From Halichondria panicea (taxonomy: Eukaryota > Porifera > Demospongiae > Suberitida > Halichondriidae), in contig NC_087389.1 in assembly GCF_963675165.1 (NCBI RefSeq), positions 4,028,830 to 4,092,829 on the forward strand: a DNA stretch of 64,000 bases, read 5' to 3'. The position numbers were made by a program, and so were the translations under genes. Of the stretch, positions 38,031-50,381 are shown piece after piece (the stretch's first letter is position 1; every line of letters starts with the position of its first letter). The notes beneath the pieces are model-generated. The model was not told the DNA's origin, ran no database searches, and saw only the letters and a program-made list of their open reading frames with translations.

Positions 38031-38839
38031 TACATGTGTCTAATTTGATAGTTATTTAATTGTTAACAAACATTGCACCAGAGAAAACTTGACAGAGTAA
38101 TACATAGATCTATCTATAGTATCGTATAAAACTGACACTGTAAATTTATTGTCTGTTGTGTTTGTGTTTCTTATAGCACAGTGTCTTCCTCGCTATACGC
38201 CACCGTTTTCTAGACTCTTGACCGTTGGTGTGTGCGCGTGCGTGTGTGTAATGAAAGTATTCAATTAACTCACACATAAGGTGTTGCCGGAACATTCTAG
38301 AACATTATATTCAAGATTAAGATGCTGCCAGAATGTTATACATGCACAAATGCTGCTAAAACATTCTAGGTAGATAGTTCATGATAACTGTGGAACAAAC
38401 TAAAATCTTTGTCCTATAGAGAGTATTTAACTATGCTGTGTGTTTTGTAGAGTTGTTGGATATAATTGTGATCACTATTAATTTAAAACTGTCAACCACG
38501 ATTACATGTGTGCATGTGTTTTACTGTATATGTGTGTCCAAATAGCTCCTTCAGCTCCACTTCTTACATTCCTCATTCAGCAGCAGATTTAGGTGAATGC
38601 ACTGTGTAAGTAACCCACTATGCTGGAAGTTTTAGCCACAATCTATAATTATCCTATATAGATCTAGCTAAATCTATATTTTACATCCGTCCTTGATCCC
38701 CTATAATGACATGCAGGGCTTAGGAAAACAACTCTATGGAGCAAAGTAATAATTTTCAGTACACTACAAAGCAACAAATTCTAAGATTTTGTTTTCTTTC
38801 ATGAGAAGTAATTTTCTATCTAGTTCCTCTATCTTTGTA

Positions 38840-39019
38840 CAGTGGAACCTCGATTTGTGCTAACAACCACCTCCGAATAAAGGCCAGTTGCTATATAAAG
38901 GCCAGGCACCCAGGTCCCAAATGAACAGTTTGTGTACAAAACAACCTCTCAACAAAGGCCACCCCTGCATGTATAAAGGCCAATTCCCCAAAAGTGTCCG
39001 TTATAGAGGGGTTCCACTG
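38840..39019. mobile_element. MITE with CAGTGGAACC ends and TA duplication
   Basis: Left end CAGTGGAACCTCG and right end GGGGTTCCACTG are flanked by TA (38838-38839, 39020-39021). 180 bases. A fragment of the same end occurs near 21184 in the HAD gene. Ends of this kind are typical of pogo/Tigger-like elements. Confidence 0.7.
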
Positions 39020-40661
39020 TATAACCGTTATAAAGCATCCATTGACGTTACTGAGTTTCAAAACTGTACAGCGATATATACTTCCCATGAACCTTTCACT
39101 CGAAAATATATTGGGGTAGGAAGGTGCAAGGTATAGGTGATCTGGTAATCACTTTAAGCACTATAGCTGCATGCATGCTTTATTTGATTGAGCGTGAGTA
39201 TATATAATTGTACCTTATATAGCCGTTAGATCTTCAATATGGCACTATAATTTTGAACACTGTGGAGGGATGTGTATAGATATGTAAGCAATATCGAACC
39301 CTTCAAAATATAGCCAAACTCTATTATAGATGCTTTGATAAAGTCTCAGACCTTAGCCAGAAACTGTTGGTCTTTTCTATCCCAAACCGATTACCCACTA
39401 TAACAATTATTGTTTCTGTTCTATTAATCACCACAAACCCACCACTTTATGTTGCCATGGAAGGATATTTTGTAGCTTATTCATTCACATACACAATGGT
39501 GGTATCAGCATACAATATTTTACCTGTATCTGTATTTGCATTGCGCGCGTTGAACTTGCCCTGGATACCATGTTGAAGTGCGCTGCAACTAAACAAGAAT
39601 CCATTGACAAGGCCAATAATTATTATACGCACAATCCATTCAGATTATGACATCCAATACAATTTTACCATGACCTGACAACGATTTTCGAACTTAAGGA
39701 TATTTCGCACAAAATAATAATAATGATACGGCTATAATTATAACAGATAAAGAGATATTACTCTACAGTGTCTTGCATAAGGTCCAGCCTATTAAACTAA
39801 ACCATAATAAGAGGGTTAACACCATTAGTGCAGTATAAATGTTATATGTGGGACAGGTTTAAGTAAAGTGTTTTGGGGACATTTCTAATTATACGAATAC
39901 ACTATAATAATACAAAGATAAATGCTTACTTGTAGGGATCACCTGCTTCACAGGATATTGGATGGTGTCCATGGTGACCATTGTCACAAACCAGAGAGAG
40001 TATGGTGTCACCAGTCCTGTTGAATACTGCACAGTAAAGTGCATGATCATCTATCATGTCACACTCTCACATACACATGCTCTGTTCACACATATAAAAG
40101 TGGTGGGGAAAAGTGGGTAAACTATAGTCGGTTCATATCATCAACTGACATTGCACTATAATTATATAGCTCTTATTATTTGAATCTACCTGCATGACAT
40201 GTTTATGGTAGACTTTAATTTGTGTGTCTTTTGTTGTTTATATATGTGGACATTCATGCAACAATTGGTAACAGCTGATGACGTTGTGGTACTAACGTTG
40301 TGTTGAGGGGAACAGGTTAGTAATGCAACCACTGAACGATCGGCGATTAGCGCCCTAAATGTGTGACAGGTTCAGGTAAAGTGGACATTTTACTGCCCTA
40401 AACCGTTGCTTGGAAGGAGGAAGGGAATCAAGTCTTTGTTTTTCACCTGTTACGTATGTTATTAAGTGGGTATACTAGCCAATAGCGATGAATATATTGA
40501 AATGAGTGTCGGCCACGTCTATAATCTGTCAGTCAATGATTGGAACCGATAGAATTCCACCAGTTGTAAATAAAAGCTTAATTGTTCATGTCCTACTTCT
40601 GGGCAATGGTTTAGTACACTCAATTATCACAACCAGAATGTTGTAACAAGGAAAATGAATG

Positions 40662-40836
40662 AAAAAACGGCAGTGGTGTATGATCAGACAATCAATGTGA
40701 CTATATATAGGTCAGGATCAGAGCAAGAGTCTAGCCTCGATTCCAGGCCGCCTTAAATTTCTCTTCACTGCCTGGAATCAAGGCTAGACTCTTGCTCTGA
40801 TCCTGTCACATTGATAATTGGACCACTGCCGTTTTC
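40662..40836. repeat. Long imperfect palindrome (foldback element)
   Basis: Arms run from AACGGCAGTGG near 40666 to its complement near 40833. The best-matched core is GGATCAGAGCAAGAGTCTAG before 40735 and its inverse after 40780. The core carries the GCCTCGATTCCAGGC repeat. Confidence 0.65.
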
Positions 40837-41844
40837 AATCCTTGATTCGATGGAATCAAGGCTAAGCAGAGTCGGCAAATAAACCTGGAGTGTTACAAGT
40901 AGGGCACTTCACATGCACTGGGACCGGAGTACGCTCACCACAGCAGATTCAGAAGAATAGTTATTTTGTCAAGTCACATAGATCTACATCAGAAAAGTAT
41001 AATAAACACCCATTTCTGTCCTGTCTTCTTTTCTTGAACTTTCACTGGTACTGTTCCAAAAAACACTTTCAGTTGAAATGTGAACAATTGCTAGGATATT
41101 GGTCAGTGGGGAAGCACCAAAGAGCGTAGAAGTACTGTGCATCTATCCGTCTCAACATCATGAACAGTTTAATACAAACATGCATGTATATAATTGAATT
41201 AAGCTGAAACACCATGAAACACGTCTAATGGGTCAATTACATGTAAAATATAATTTGCATTGTTAAATTAATCTGTGTGATGACATTGTGGTGGATTGAC
41301 ATACGGTATTAAAATACTTCGCTCGCGTGATCGTGACTAGGGTGATCTGATTCTCCCGCTTTCTTCTTGTTTCTACATTTTCTCCCTCCTTTCCACTTGA
41401 TTCCTTCAATGGAATACATTTAGCAACAGCATACTGTTGCATTTATAGTGCAGTGTGCAACACCTCTCTTGATTTCCTGTAGTCTACGGGCGGGCGCGCA
41501 TATTAGATCAACTTCTTCTTGTCTCGATCCATGCCCAGGGGAATGCGGCCTGGAATCGAGGCTAGTGCTGCACAGGGCATTTGTCTAGTCTCGAGGCCAG
41601 ACTCCTCCCGGGCACATGTCAGATCACGTGCAAGGGAGTGGTCTGGGGCCAGACTAGCATTTGTCGTGCCCTGATTGAGACCCTCCCACTTTTTGTGCAT
41701 AAAAGAAGGGCGTGGCAGGTGCCTCTTTTTACAACAAAAGAGCCACAACACTTTTAACAGGTATGTCTATTGAGCATTGATGTTTAAAAGAAGTAGATCT
41801 ACCTATTAAATTGCATTTTTCTAAAACAAAATAGGTGTATATTA

Positions 41845-41881
41845 TGCCGGCAATATCTATAATTTATAGATATTGCCGGCA
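41845..41881. repeat. Perfect short palindrome
   Basis: Arms TGCCGGCAATATCTATA and its exact inverse are separated by 3 bases, 37 bases in all. Confidence 0.85.
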
Positions 41882-42085
41882 ACTGCATGGCAACTGTATA
41901 TGTACACGTACTGTCAATGTCACATGATGTCAGCTTCAACTTAATTTACTGAGCCTATAACTGTGATTGTGCTATGTGTAGGATACGAGCAATTTCCACT
42001 TTTCAATCATGTGTATGTATACCCCTGATAATTAACATTCATGCTTTGACTTCTACGATACTGTTGGCTAAAGTATAATTAGACC

Positions 42086-42247
42086 AGTGGTGTAGGAAGG
42101 GGGGCTCCAGGGGCTGGACCCCCCCCCAGGCTATTAAAGTAGAGATGATTTATCCAAGTTGCACTATGTAGATATAGCTTTAGTACTCTTTTTTTCATTA
42201 AAAAAACTAGAGCCCCCCCCCATTGAGAAATTGCTTCCTACGCCACT
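42086..42247. mobile_element. MITE with AGTGGYGTAGGAAG ends
   Basis: Left AGTGGTGTAGGAAG and right complement AGTGGCGTAGGAAG, with G-run/C-run inner arms. 162 bases, non-coding. Confidence 0.6.
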
Positions 42248-42420
42248 CAGTGTAGACTATGTGTTTAGCTCAGGGTGCACTAGATCTAGTTTTAAATCCA
42301 GTGCTTCAAACTACACCTGTATTAATTAAATGTGCCAAATTAGCTACTGTGTAACTTATACGTCTATAAAGGGGCGTAAGCTAGCCACACATAATATGTA
42401 CCTACAGCAATGATCGGCTA

Positions 42421-42626
42421 CCGTATTACTAAATGTTTTGCGAGCATCAAACATTTGCGAACTTTGCGATGGTTGATCAATTCGCAACAATAAAATCCGC
42501 AAAATTATTACTAGTAAATACACACGATCCTTACCAGAACGCAATAGTTAGATCGCAAAGGGTCAACATTTCTGCCGATTTGGCTCATTCGCAAAGGTTT
42601 TTCAGCAAAATATTCTAGTAATACGG
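42421..42626. mobile_element. MITE with CCGTATTACTA ends and TA duplication
   Basis: Inverted CCGTATTACTA ends are flanked by TA (42419-42420, 42627-42628). 206 bases, no coding capacity. Confidence 0.75.
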
Positions 42627-42785
42627 TATACTAAAAGGCTAGCTAGAAATCAGCTTAGTGTCTATACGAACAATAATTATTATTGCGACCGATTACTTTT
42701 GAACGCATCTAAGCTAGCTGAAGCTCACTAAAAGCTTTCTATCCTGAATCGTACATGCTAGTACTCCCTCACAGTTTTTAAGCTA

Positions 42786-43178
42786 CCGTAGAAACTGGAT
42801 TATTAGTGCTTACTGCTCAACTGCAAATTTTTTGAAGCGCTTTTCCAATTATGCGAAGGATATAATAGTGTGAAAATTCAGAATTGATTCATTTGTTTAT
42901 GAGTTATAGCTAGCTTGTACAGTGCATGGCAGCTATATATAGCTAGTGGATGTTGTAAAATGAACGGTAAAATGAACTGCAACATAGTAGTATGATATAG
43001 ATCCAGTTAGGGTTGCCTGCTTGCTCACTTTCTAGGTTGCTAACAAGTCATCTTTCATCACAGAGACATTCGGTTGCTGAGTGGGGCAAAATGCATACAT
43101 TGTACTTGAATATAAGCGTATAGAGCTCTGCTAATGATCGACCCCATGAGTGCAGTGCTAATAATCCAGTTTCTACAG
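42786..43178. mobile_element. MITE with CCGTAGAAACTGGATTATTAG ends
   Basis: Left end CCGTAGAAACTGGATTATTA and right complement CTGTAGAAACTGGATTATTA are flanked by TA (42784-42785, 43179-43180). 393 bases, no coding capacity. Confidence 0.75.
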
Positions 43179-43362
43179 TATACAAATTAAGAGACATGAA
43201 CATGCACAAGCTGTTACCGGAATGATAGTTAACAGGGGCAGATATCCGTGGAAATATTGATGTTACACCCCCTTCCGATGCAATCTCCGCCCACTATCTT
43301 ACACCGTAGAAGTTGCAGAAATATAATTAATATGCTTTTTTCGTTTTGAAGTGGACTACATG

Positions 43363-43721
43363 CAGTAGACTCTGCTCTCTGAAGTACGGCCACCTCCACA
43401 TATCGGCAATTGGTTTGGCACGGATTGCGTTTACTGCACAAAACTTTCCCTGAATTGTAGCCACTTGCTATTCTGTACAATGGCCAGTACTGCATGGCTG
43501 CCCCAAACTAGGTTTTTATTACGGCCGGATATGACGTTATGGGTGCGATTTGGCAGAATGCACTTAACTTGAATAGAGCTAATGATTCATTATCCTCAAG
43601 ACAAAACTGTAAATTTAGTCAATAGATTCGAGGTATGTAGGGTTACGGCGGCTATTTTCTGAAATACAGCCACCTCACTATTCCGGCCAAGCTGCGATGA
43701 CCGAATAATGAGAGTTTACTG
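43363..43721. mobile_element. MITE, CAGTAGACT family, copy 2
   Basis: Same ends and internal blocks (CTCTGAAGTACGGCCA, GGCCGGATATGACGTTATGG) as 18251-18595. TACATG occurs directly on both sides, possibly a target duplication or chance. Confidence 0.6.
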
Positions 43722-44070
43722 TACATGCATGTATTAGCATTGTTACATTAGAATAGCCATACTGCTTGGGGTAAAACATTCGTTTAATTTGAACAGTGGT
43801 GAATTTCGTTTGCTTGCGTGCGCGTTCTGGTAAACCTGCCTGGATAAAATGTTCGTCAAATAACAAATTATTAACCCCACTGTATTGTAACTATATACTA
43901 TGTATAATTATTTGTTGCCAACTTTTACAACTACTAGTGGGAAGAAAACCTAAAAAATTTACTATGGAATTCAGCAAAACTAATGAATACACTAAATTCC
44001 TTCAAAACACATGTCTTTTATTATGATTTATATGACCAGTCAGACGAGTTTAACGTCATTGGGCAACAAG

Positions 44071-44210
44071 TTAGTTATTGCCGGTGCCCTCGTGCAACAT
44101 GCCATATATTGCACTGGATGACATAATGCCCTCGGGGCCTGCGGCCCTCGGGCATTATATTGCTCCAGTGCAATATATGGCATGTTGCACTCTGGCTGGG
44201 CAATAACTAA
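44071..44210. repeat. Foldback element, 140 bases
   Basis: TTAGTTATTGCC on the left is inverted as GGCAATAACTAA on the right. Inner arms GTGCAACATGCCATATATTG are inverted around a GC-rich centre (CTCGGGGCCTGCGGCC). Confidence 0.75.
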
Positions 44211-44958
44211 TACATACAGTCTCTTGTGCAGAGATTGTTCTTTAATTGGCCTACTTCAGGAGAGTTGCTATAATCTCTTCACAGTACACAAGACTGCAGT
44301 GCTAGCTGCTTGAAAAGTACCGCTATCTCCAAGCAAAAATTCCCTCATGGCATTTGGTATGAGATTGGACAAAGTGTTCTACCAGTAACAAGCTTAAGAC
44401 ACTCAATACAGCCTCTCTTTAGGAGACTTTTAGCCATACATTCAGACAACACGTGGCGATGCATGTATATATTGCACATGCACAACAAGTCATATTCCAG
44501 TGGCAGCCTGCCTATACAACCGCTTCATTCCACCGATTCAAAAATCCGAAATAAACACGACAACAAGAAGAATACTGATGTTATTTCCACAAGGACGATG
44601 AACTAGAAACTAGAAACTGTTTAAAAACAGCTAGACACTAAACGTATAAACTATGGCCAACTGTATTTTCCTCCAAATTAGGATAAGGTGTGATTAAAAT
44701 TAGTGCATGTATTGAATGTGAGGCAGTATTTTAGATAGCGATCTATAGACTCGAACTTAGACCATAGCAGTGGCGGATTCAGGGGGATATAAGGGAGCAA
44801 AGGAACCCCCTTTTTGCAAAACTATACCTTTTTTACGCTGATCGCATTGCAAACTCTTCAATTATTGGTACAGAGATTGAAATTTCCCACATCCATATGG
44901 GCGGAGATTGAACCGGAAGTGGACCTAACCCAACAATTTCATCCGGGAGACTACTATA

Positions 44959-45637
44959 CCGTTTACACGAGGCCGCCTTTAATCCGGGTTGGAATCCAAA
45001 CTATCCGCGTTCTTGTAAACGGGCCTAATCCGGGTTCTAATCCAGATTAGCCAACCCACTTCTGGAGGTGGTTCAAATAGTTGTTAGTAAACACATAATT
45101 ATGTTTGTGGGTGTTCCTAGAGTAAGCCTGTAGCTTCCTATCAGCTAGCCAATGTTTGCGCAAATGCAATTAGTGGTCGTTTACTATGCCCACTACAGTA
45201 GAACCTCGCTAATTCGAATAGAGCCGGACCACACCCCATCTGAATACACGGATTAACGGATGTCATTAATTGATTATGAATATCATTAACGAATACACTT
45301 TTGTACATGTATATTACTGTGGCCAGAAGGGAAGCTACTAGCTAGAATAGTCTTTTATCTCAACTTTATCTCCAGTCTTGTGAGCTCTCTCTTCGTTTTC
45401 TTTGCAGTGGCCATTGTTTTGGGCGAGCTATTGAGCTAATAAAAACTGATTCAGCAAAGCAAGTCAGATTGCGCTTGCGTAGTAGTCTATTCTACTGACA
45501 GTCCCTCCTCTTTTCAGTTTGCCAATTTGTCCAGATTAGCGAGGTTTCGGACTAAAGGGGTCCGGATTAGCGAGGTTCTACTGTACTGACTCGGATTCAA
45601 TCCGGATCGAATCCGGATTATGTGTCGTGTAAACAGG
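44959..45637. mobile_element. Element with GTTTACACGA ends, carrying a nested insertion
   Basis: CCGTTTACACGA at 44959-44970 is inverted as TCGTGTAAACAGG at 45625-45637, with inner inverted AATCCGG-rich repeats. A pogo-like MITE (45196-45583) sits inside, so about 290 bases belong to the outer element. Confidence 0.5.
45196..45583. mobile_element. Pogo/Tigger-like MITE, nested
   Basis: Ends CAGTAGAACCTCGCTAATTC and the complement CAGTAGAACCTCGCTAATCC are flanked by TA (45194-45195, 45584-45585). 388 bases, no transposase. Confidence 0.8.
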
Positions 45638-45886
45638 GCTTACGAGCCCGTAGGACGAATAGTCTTTTAGAACCACTATTTTCTGTCCGCCAATGCAGAG
45701 GCATAGATCTACTGAACAAATGTAAAACTGCCTCTGGCTATACTCCGCTTGTAACATCTGACTAGCTATGTCTGTTTGTCTGGTTGAACCAGGAATAGCT
45801 ATAGACTATAATTATATAGTTTCACTATAGGGTTGAGTAAATTCGGCGGTAATGTATGTAGTTTGAACTGTACTAGCTGGCTGGCA

Positions 45887-45952
45887 GGAATCTAGTAAAC
45901 ACTCAATACCCCTCCATTATGATGGAAGAGCATTGAGTGTTTACTAGATTCC
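45887..45952. repeat. Short hairpin, 21-base arms
   Basis: GGAATCTAGTAAACACTCAA and its exact inverse are separated by about 24 bases. Confidence 0.8.
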
Positions 45953-46538
45953 AGGTTGAAATTTTTAAAGTAGCTAGAGAGTCACAGAGAGCTTACCTTC
46001 AGTTTCCAATGACTGCAAAACCATACAATAACATGTACATTGTCAAAGTTATGTATACTGGTCTGGCCACGCCCATCTAAGTCAGAGATTGTATCAATAT
46101 CAACATAAAAAGTCATTCCATTAGTCCATTCCAGTGTCCACCTCCACCGTTACATTCCACTGAGTCAAGATATACCCTTATTTGGAGGTACATTAAACCT
46201 CTGTTACAGTAGTAAGCACAAATATTTACTGCCTCTGATCATCTGATCGCCTAGTTAACCAAAGGTGTATAACGTGCAGACTTAAGTCTGTGCAAGTGGT
46301 CACAAGAATGTCTAAATTATTGGGCAACACCACATTCTAATTAGACGTTTGGAGAGTTCTCACATAATTTACTTTACTGTTTGTAGCTATGTTATAGATA
46401 TACATGAACAAAGTCTATTTACAGAAATCAAACGATGCTTTTTTTCTGCTCTCTGCTAGGTTATTGTCATCTCTAAGTACTCTACGGCACACGGTATTGG
46501 TTGTCATTATCAATTTTCGTCATGGTGGCGTGAACTGG

Positions 46539-46558
46539 TATTGTCAAGTCACTGTTGT
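46539..46558 (+). promoter_or_regulatory. 20-base element shared by NLR-A and NLR-B upstream regions
   Basis: TATTGTCAAGTCACTGTTGT is identical to 34454-34473. It lies 87 bases before the NLR-B start. A weaker relative, TATTGCAAGTAAC, lies at 51823-51835 before NLR-C. Confidence 0.45.
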
Positions 46559-46645
46559 GTTCAGTTCATTCCCTCCTTTTATGCGAATAGTTTGGACGCT
46601 AAACATTTCACTGGGACAATAATTATTGTTCATACAGTGGTCGGT

Positions 46646-49600
46646 ATGGAAGCACAAGAAGCCTTGAGTGAGTTTGTTGAAGGTCTTAAAGAGGCTTACA
46701 GTGAAAGGCAATTCATCACGGAGGAACAATGGCCACCAGTTAGAGGATACAAGCTGATTAACTTGCAGTTAGTGGAAGCTGAAAAAGAAGAGGGATTTAG
46801 AGCTGGTTTGCCACAACATGGTATCCCTGATGATATGGTCAAGCGTACTCCAATTATCCATGGCAACCTATTCCATGTCGAAAAAGGCAAGAAACTAGTG
46901 AGGAAGCTCATCGTTGAGGGTAATGCTGGGATCGGTAAAACCACACTGTGTACCATGCTTGCTGAAGGGTGGGCAGGAGGCAACATCCTGACACAATTTG
47001 ACTGTGTTTTGTTACTTCCACTAAGAGATCCCTTAGTTAGCTCAGCCTCCTCTCTTACTGGCCTCCTGGCTCTTCACCATCCCGACGAGATAATTTGTGA
47101 GCCTGTTGTTCGGCACTTAAAGAGGACAAGAGGAAAGGAGATGCTCATCATTGCTGATGGATGGGACGAGCTCAGTGAAACAAACCGTTCAAAAGTATCT
47201 TTTCTATATAATCTTTTGTTTGGCCGTCTTCTTCCTTCTGCTTCCGTCCTCCTCACCTCACGACCTTCTGCTTCAGCTCCTCTTCATGATCTTCCTTCTG
47301 TGGATCGTTTGGTTGAAGTAGTCGGTTTTAATGAGGAAAATATCAAGCAGTACATAGAATCAGAGTTTGATCAATTCCCAGAGAAAGCTACTTCTCTTAT
47401 CGAGCAGCTTAATAACAACCCAGTCCTTGAGAGTGTGTGTTCTGTGCCCCTCAATTGCGCCATTGTTTGTAACTTGTGGCACACTTTAGACCAAGAGCTT
47501 CCTCGTACGCTAACTGAGCTGTACACTCAAATTGTTCTTAACATTATCCTTCGCAATATCAAAAAGAAGTTTCCTGATTGTCCGATTGGCCTTAATGGAT
47601 TTGATGATATTCCCAATGATCTACAAGACACGTTTTGGTTAATCTGTGAGTTTGCGTACGAGTGTTTATTACTAGATCAGCTGGTTTTTTCGGAAACTGA
47701 ATTATCGTCTCGCTTACCCGAAAGTGGTGACAAGTTGCATTGCTTCGGTCTATTGCAGTCTGCTCGATCGCTTCTACCTGTTGGTCATGGCTTGTCTTTT
47801 CACTTTGCTCACTCGACCATCCAGGAATTCTTGGCTGCCCTCCATCTTGCTACTCTACCCAACGAAGAAAAAATGAAGGTAGTTGAAGCTCATGATGACA
47901 GTGACCGGTTCGACATTGTATGGAGATTTATGTTTGGTCTTGCTAGTAAGTACCACGATAGTTGTAGTAATCAGGTAATTGGTTTGGATGATGATTTGAT
48001 GGATAAATATATGGCGTTTAAATATGGTGATTTAGCTTCAGTATGTCATGCGGCGTTCGAAGCTTCAGACCAAAGTCTTGCGAAAAAAATTTGTAATGTT
48101 TTTGGGCAAAATCTATTATACGGTGATTTCAAAACTCCTTTTGACTGTGTAGCTAGGTTCTATGTTCTTCGTTATGCTGTGAAATGTGATAATATGGTTA
48201 TAAGAATATCCTCTTGTACAATTGGTGATAAGCTGTTGAAGGAACTAACTGACATACTTTCAAATGCGAATGGTAATTTGCAAGTACGCGACTTACTTCT
48301 TGCGCAAACCAAATTATCTGACAAAGGTGTTGCTGATTTATTCAAGAGAGCCTCAGCTGCCTTTATAGCTTTAGATGAACTCTCTTTAATTTCCAACAAT
48401 TTCACTGATATCATGTCTTCATTCGTTTCTTGTACGAGCCTCACACAATTGTACTTATCTGAAAATCCTCTTGGAGTATTTGGCATTCAGTCACTGGAGA
48501 CAGCTGTACGAGCAGGCGTTCTTGTTCGTCTGGCAACCCTGCACTTATCCAACACCCTCACCGGAGATGCTGACGTCAATGGAGCACTTCTGACCACCCT
48601 TTTTCAGTCCATTGCCTCTCACTGTGCTAACCTTGAAATCTTAAGCCTTTCTGGTAATAATCTTGGTTTACCTGGATTATGTTCAGTTGTGGAGAATATT
48701 CCATTACGATTGAATCACATCGATCTAAAAAGTACTCATCTCACGAATTCATTTCACTCAGTGTCTCAATACACAGTCACCAGTGAGATACTAAATCTCT
48801 ACCAAAACAGCGTATACTGTTTAAGAAGTATGGACTTGACTGGCTCCAATTTCAGTGGAAGTGCAGGAACTCTCTTACTGGAAAAGTCTCTTCAAGCACT
48901 TCAATCACTTGAAGAACTTAATTGCTCTGACTGTTCTATCACCTCTGTCGACATCGCAATGCTTATCCATCTTCTCAAGTCTGCTAATGTGAAATGTAAG
49001 AATTTAAAATGGTGGAATCTTGGCGATAATAACATTGATGACGAGGGAGTAATCGCTCTTACTAGGTGTTTACCTGAGTTGTTTATTCGTTTGGAAGGCT
49101 TCAGTACTAGTGTTGTATATGGTCTCACAAATGCCGTTTTCCTCATTGGTAATCCTGTGGGTGAGGAGTTGATACTCATGTGCAACGAACACTTAAAGGT
49201 ACTCACTCACTCTCTATATTTACAGTTACGTTGCATTATTTATAATTTGTGTAGGTCTTTGAAGAATCGCAGAAAATTGCACGGCTGAATGAGTGGGAGA
49301 GAACGTATTTACCTCCACAAAATGAAATGGTATATATAAAGTGATTTTATATCATGTAATTTGAAAATTGTATGGTTTCAATCTAGACTACCCATGTTTT
49401 CTGCCAGCTTTGGGATACACTTCTGTTAAAGATGATTGACATGGCTGGAGCGGTGAGTACACCATAATTATCGTGGTTGTAATTGAATGTCATGCTTTTT
49501 ATTGTAGATCTCTCCAGCTTTTTCCGGTGATGATGATAGCATATTTTTATGGCAATCAACGGACGATGCACTGAACTCTCCCAATGATGCTGCCAATAAC

Positions 49601-50381
49601 ATTCAAAAAACTTTTGTCGATAACAGTAATTCCCCTCAAGCTACAGAACGATCTAGTGATGATGACCTCATCTGTCCTGCAGTAGTGGTACAAATAACGG
49701 AACGGGGGGAGGCAGGTGAGAAAAGGGTTAGTTCATTATATTTATGAACAAAGCTGATCTACAGCTTTACATTTTGTGCAAATGATTCTCACACCTGGCT
49801 TGCATGAATTCCCCACCTGACACACACACACACAGACTCTATTGTATCAGTTTCCGACTCCAGTTGTGATGAAAGAGTTACACCACCCCTGCCAACGTCA
49901 CCAGCAAAAACAGTTCAAGCCAGTTCAGGTGTGAACTTGTCAATAATCTATTTGTCATTCGATCTTGCTGCGTCTTGCAGACACATTATTTTGTTACTGT
50001 GCGAATCATTTCTTATTCCCTATTCTGTCCTTTCAGAGTTGACTCTCAGTCTTTTAGACAAAGAGCTCAAAACCCTCACAAAACCAATACAGTTTGGAGT
50101 CAGTTTGGGCATTCCTCAGTACCGACTTGAGGTCATCCAGCAAGACAATCGATTCGGTAAATTAAAGGCGTTTTTGAAGTTTTAGTTCTCACCTATTTAT
50201 AGAGTTCACGTTAAATCTCTATACTCATGCAGATACGGAAGGTCAGAAGATCGCCCTGTTCCAGTTCATTACCAAAAACTACAAGAGTCTAGGAATAACT
50301 TGGAGTGTTATTGCCGACGCTCTCCGTGACATTGATTATAGGGACTTGTCAACAGTTGTTAGGGAAAAATACTGCACTTAA
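46646..50381 (+). CDS. NLR-B: NACHT-LRR receptor with C-terminal Death-fold domain
   Basis: Seven exons (46646-49198, 49255-49329, 49387-49452, 49508-49715, 49836-49928, 50037-50156, 50233-50381) give 1,087 residues. Layout matches NLR-A: pre-NACHT segment (EEQWPPVRGYKL), Walker A GNAGIGKTT at 92-100, Walker B MLIIADGWDEL, LLTSRPSAS, then LRRs (LTQLYLSENPLGVFG, LEILSLSGNNLGLPG). Compared with NLR-A the LRR part has an extra block around SMDLTGSNFSGSAGTLLL. Linker exons hold ERTYLPPQ, acidic SSDDD and SVSDSSCDE segments, and the last two encode the Death fold (LTLSLLDKELKTL, TWSVIADALRDIDYRDL). The frame is open 35 codons upstream of 46646, but the ATG matching NLR-A and NLR-C is preferred. 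Likely a cytoplasmic danger sensor. Confidence 0.9.

Larger units (their letters stand above)
38031..46645. other. Gene-free, MITE-rich spacer between NLR-A and NLR-B
   Basis: About 8.6 kb with no convincing gene. It holds at least ten inverted-repeat elements or palindromes, listed separately, and several fragments of a GCCTCGATTCCAGGC repeat (near 40735, 40780 and 41550). A 30-codon exon-like stretch on the minus strand near 39937-40029 is too short to call. Confidence 0.5.

Noticed and set aside
39937-40029. Minus-strand exon-like stretch with splice-like borders (LSLVCDNGHHG)
   Set aside because: About 30 codons with no neighbouring exon and no clear domain; could be chance.
41503-41751. 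82-codon minus-strand frame
   Set aside because: Contains pieces of the GCCTCGATTCCAGGC dispersed repeat and no family motif.
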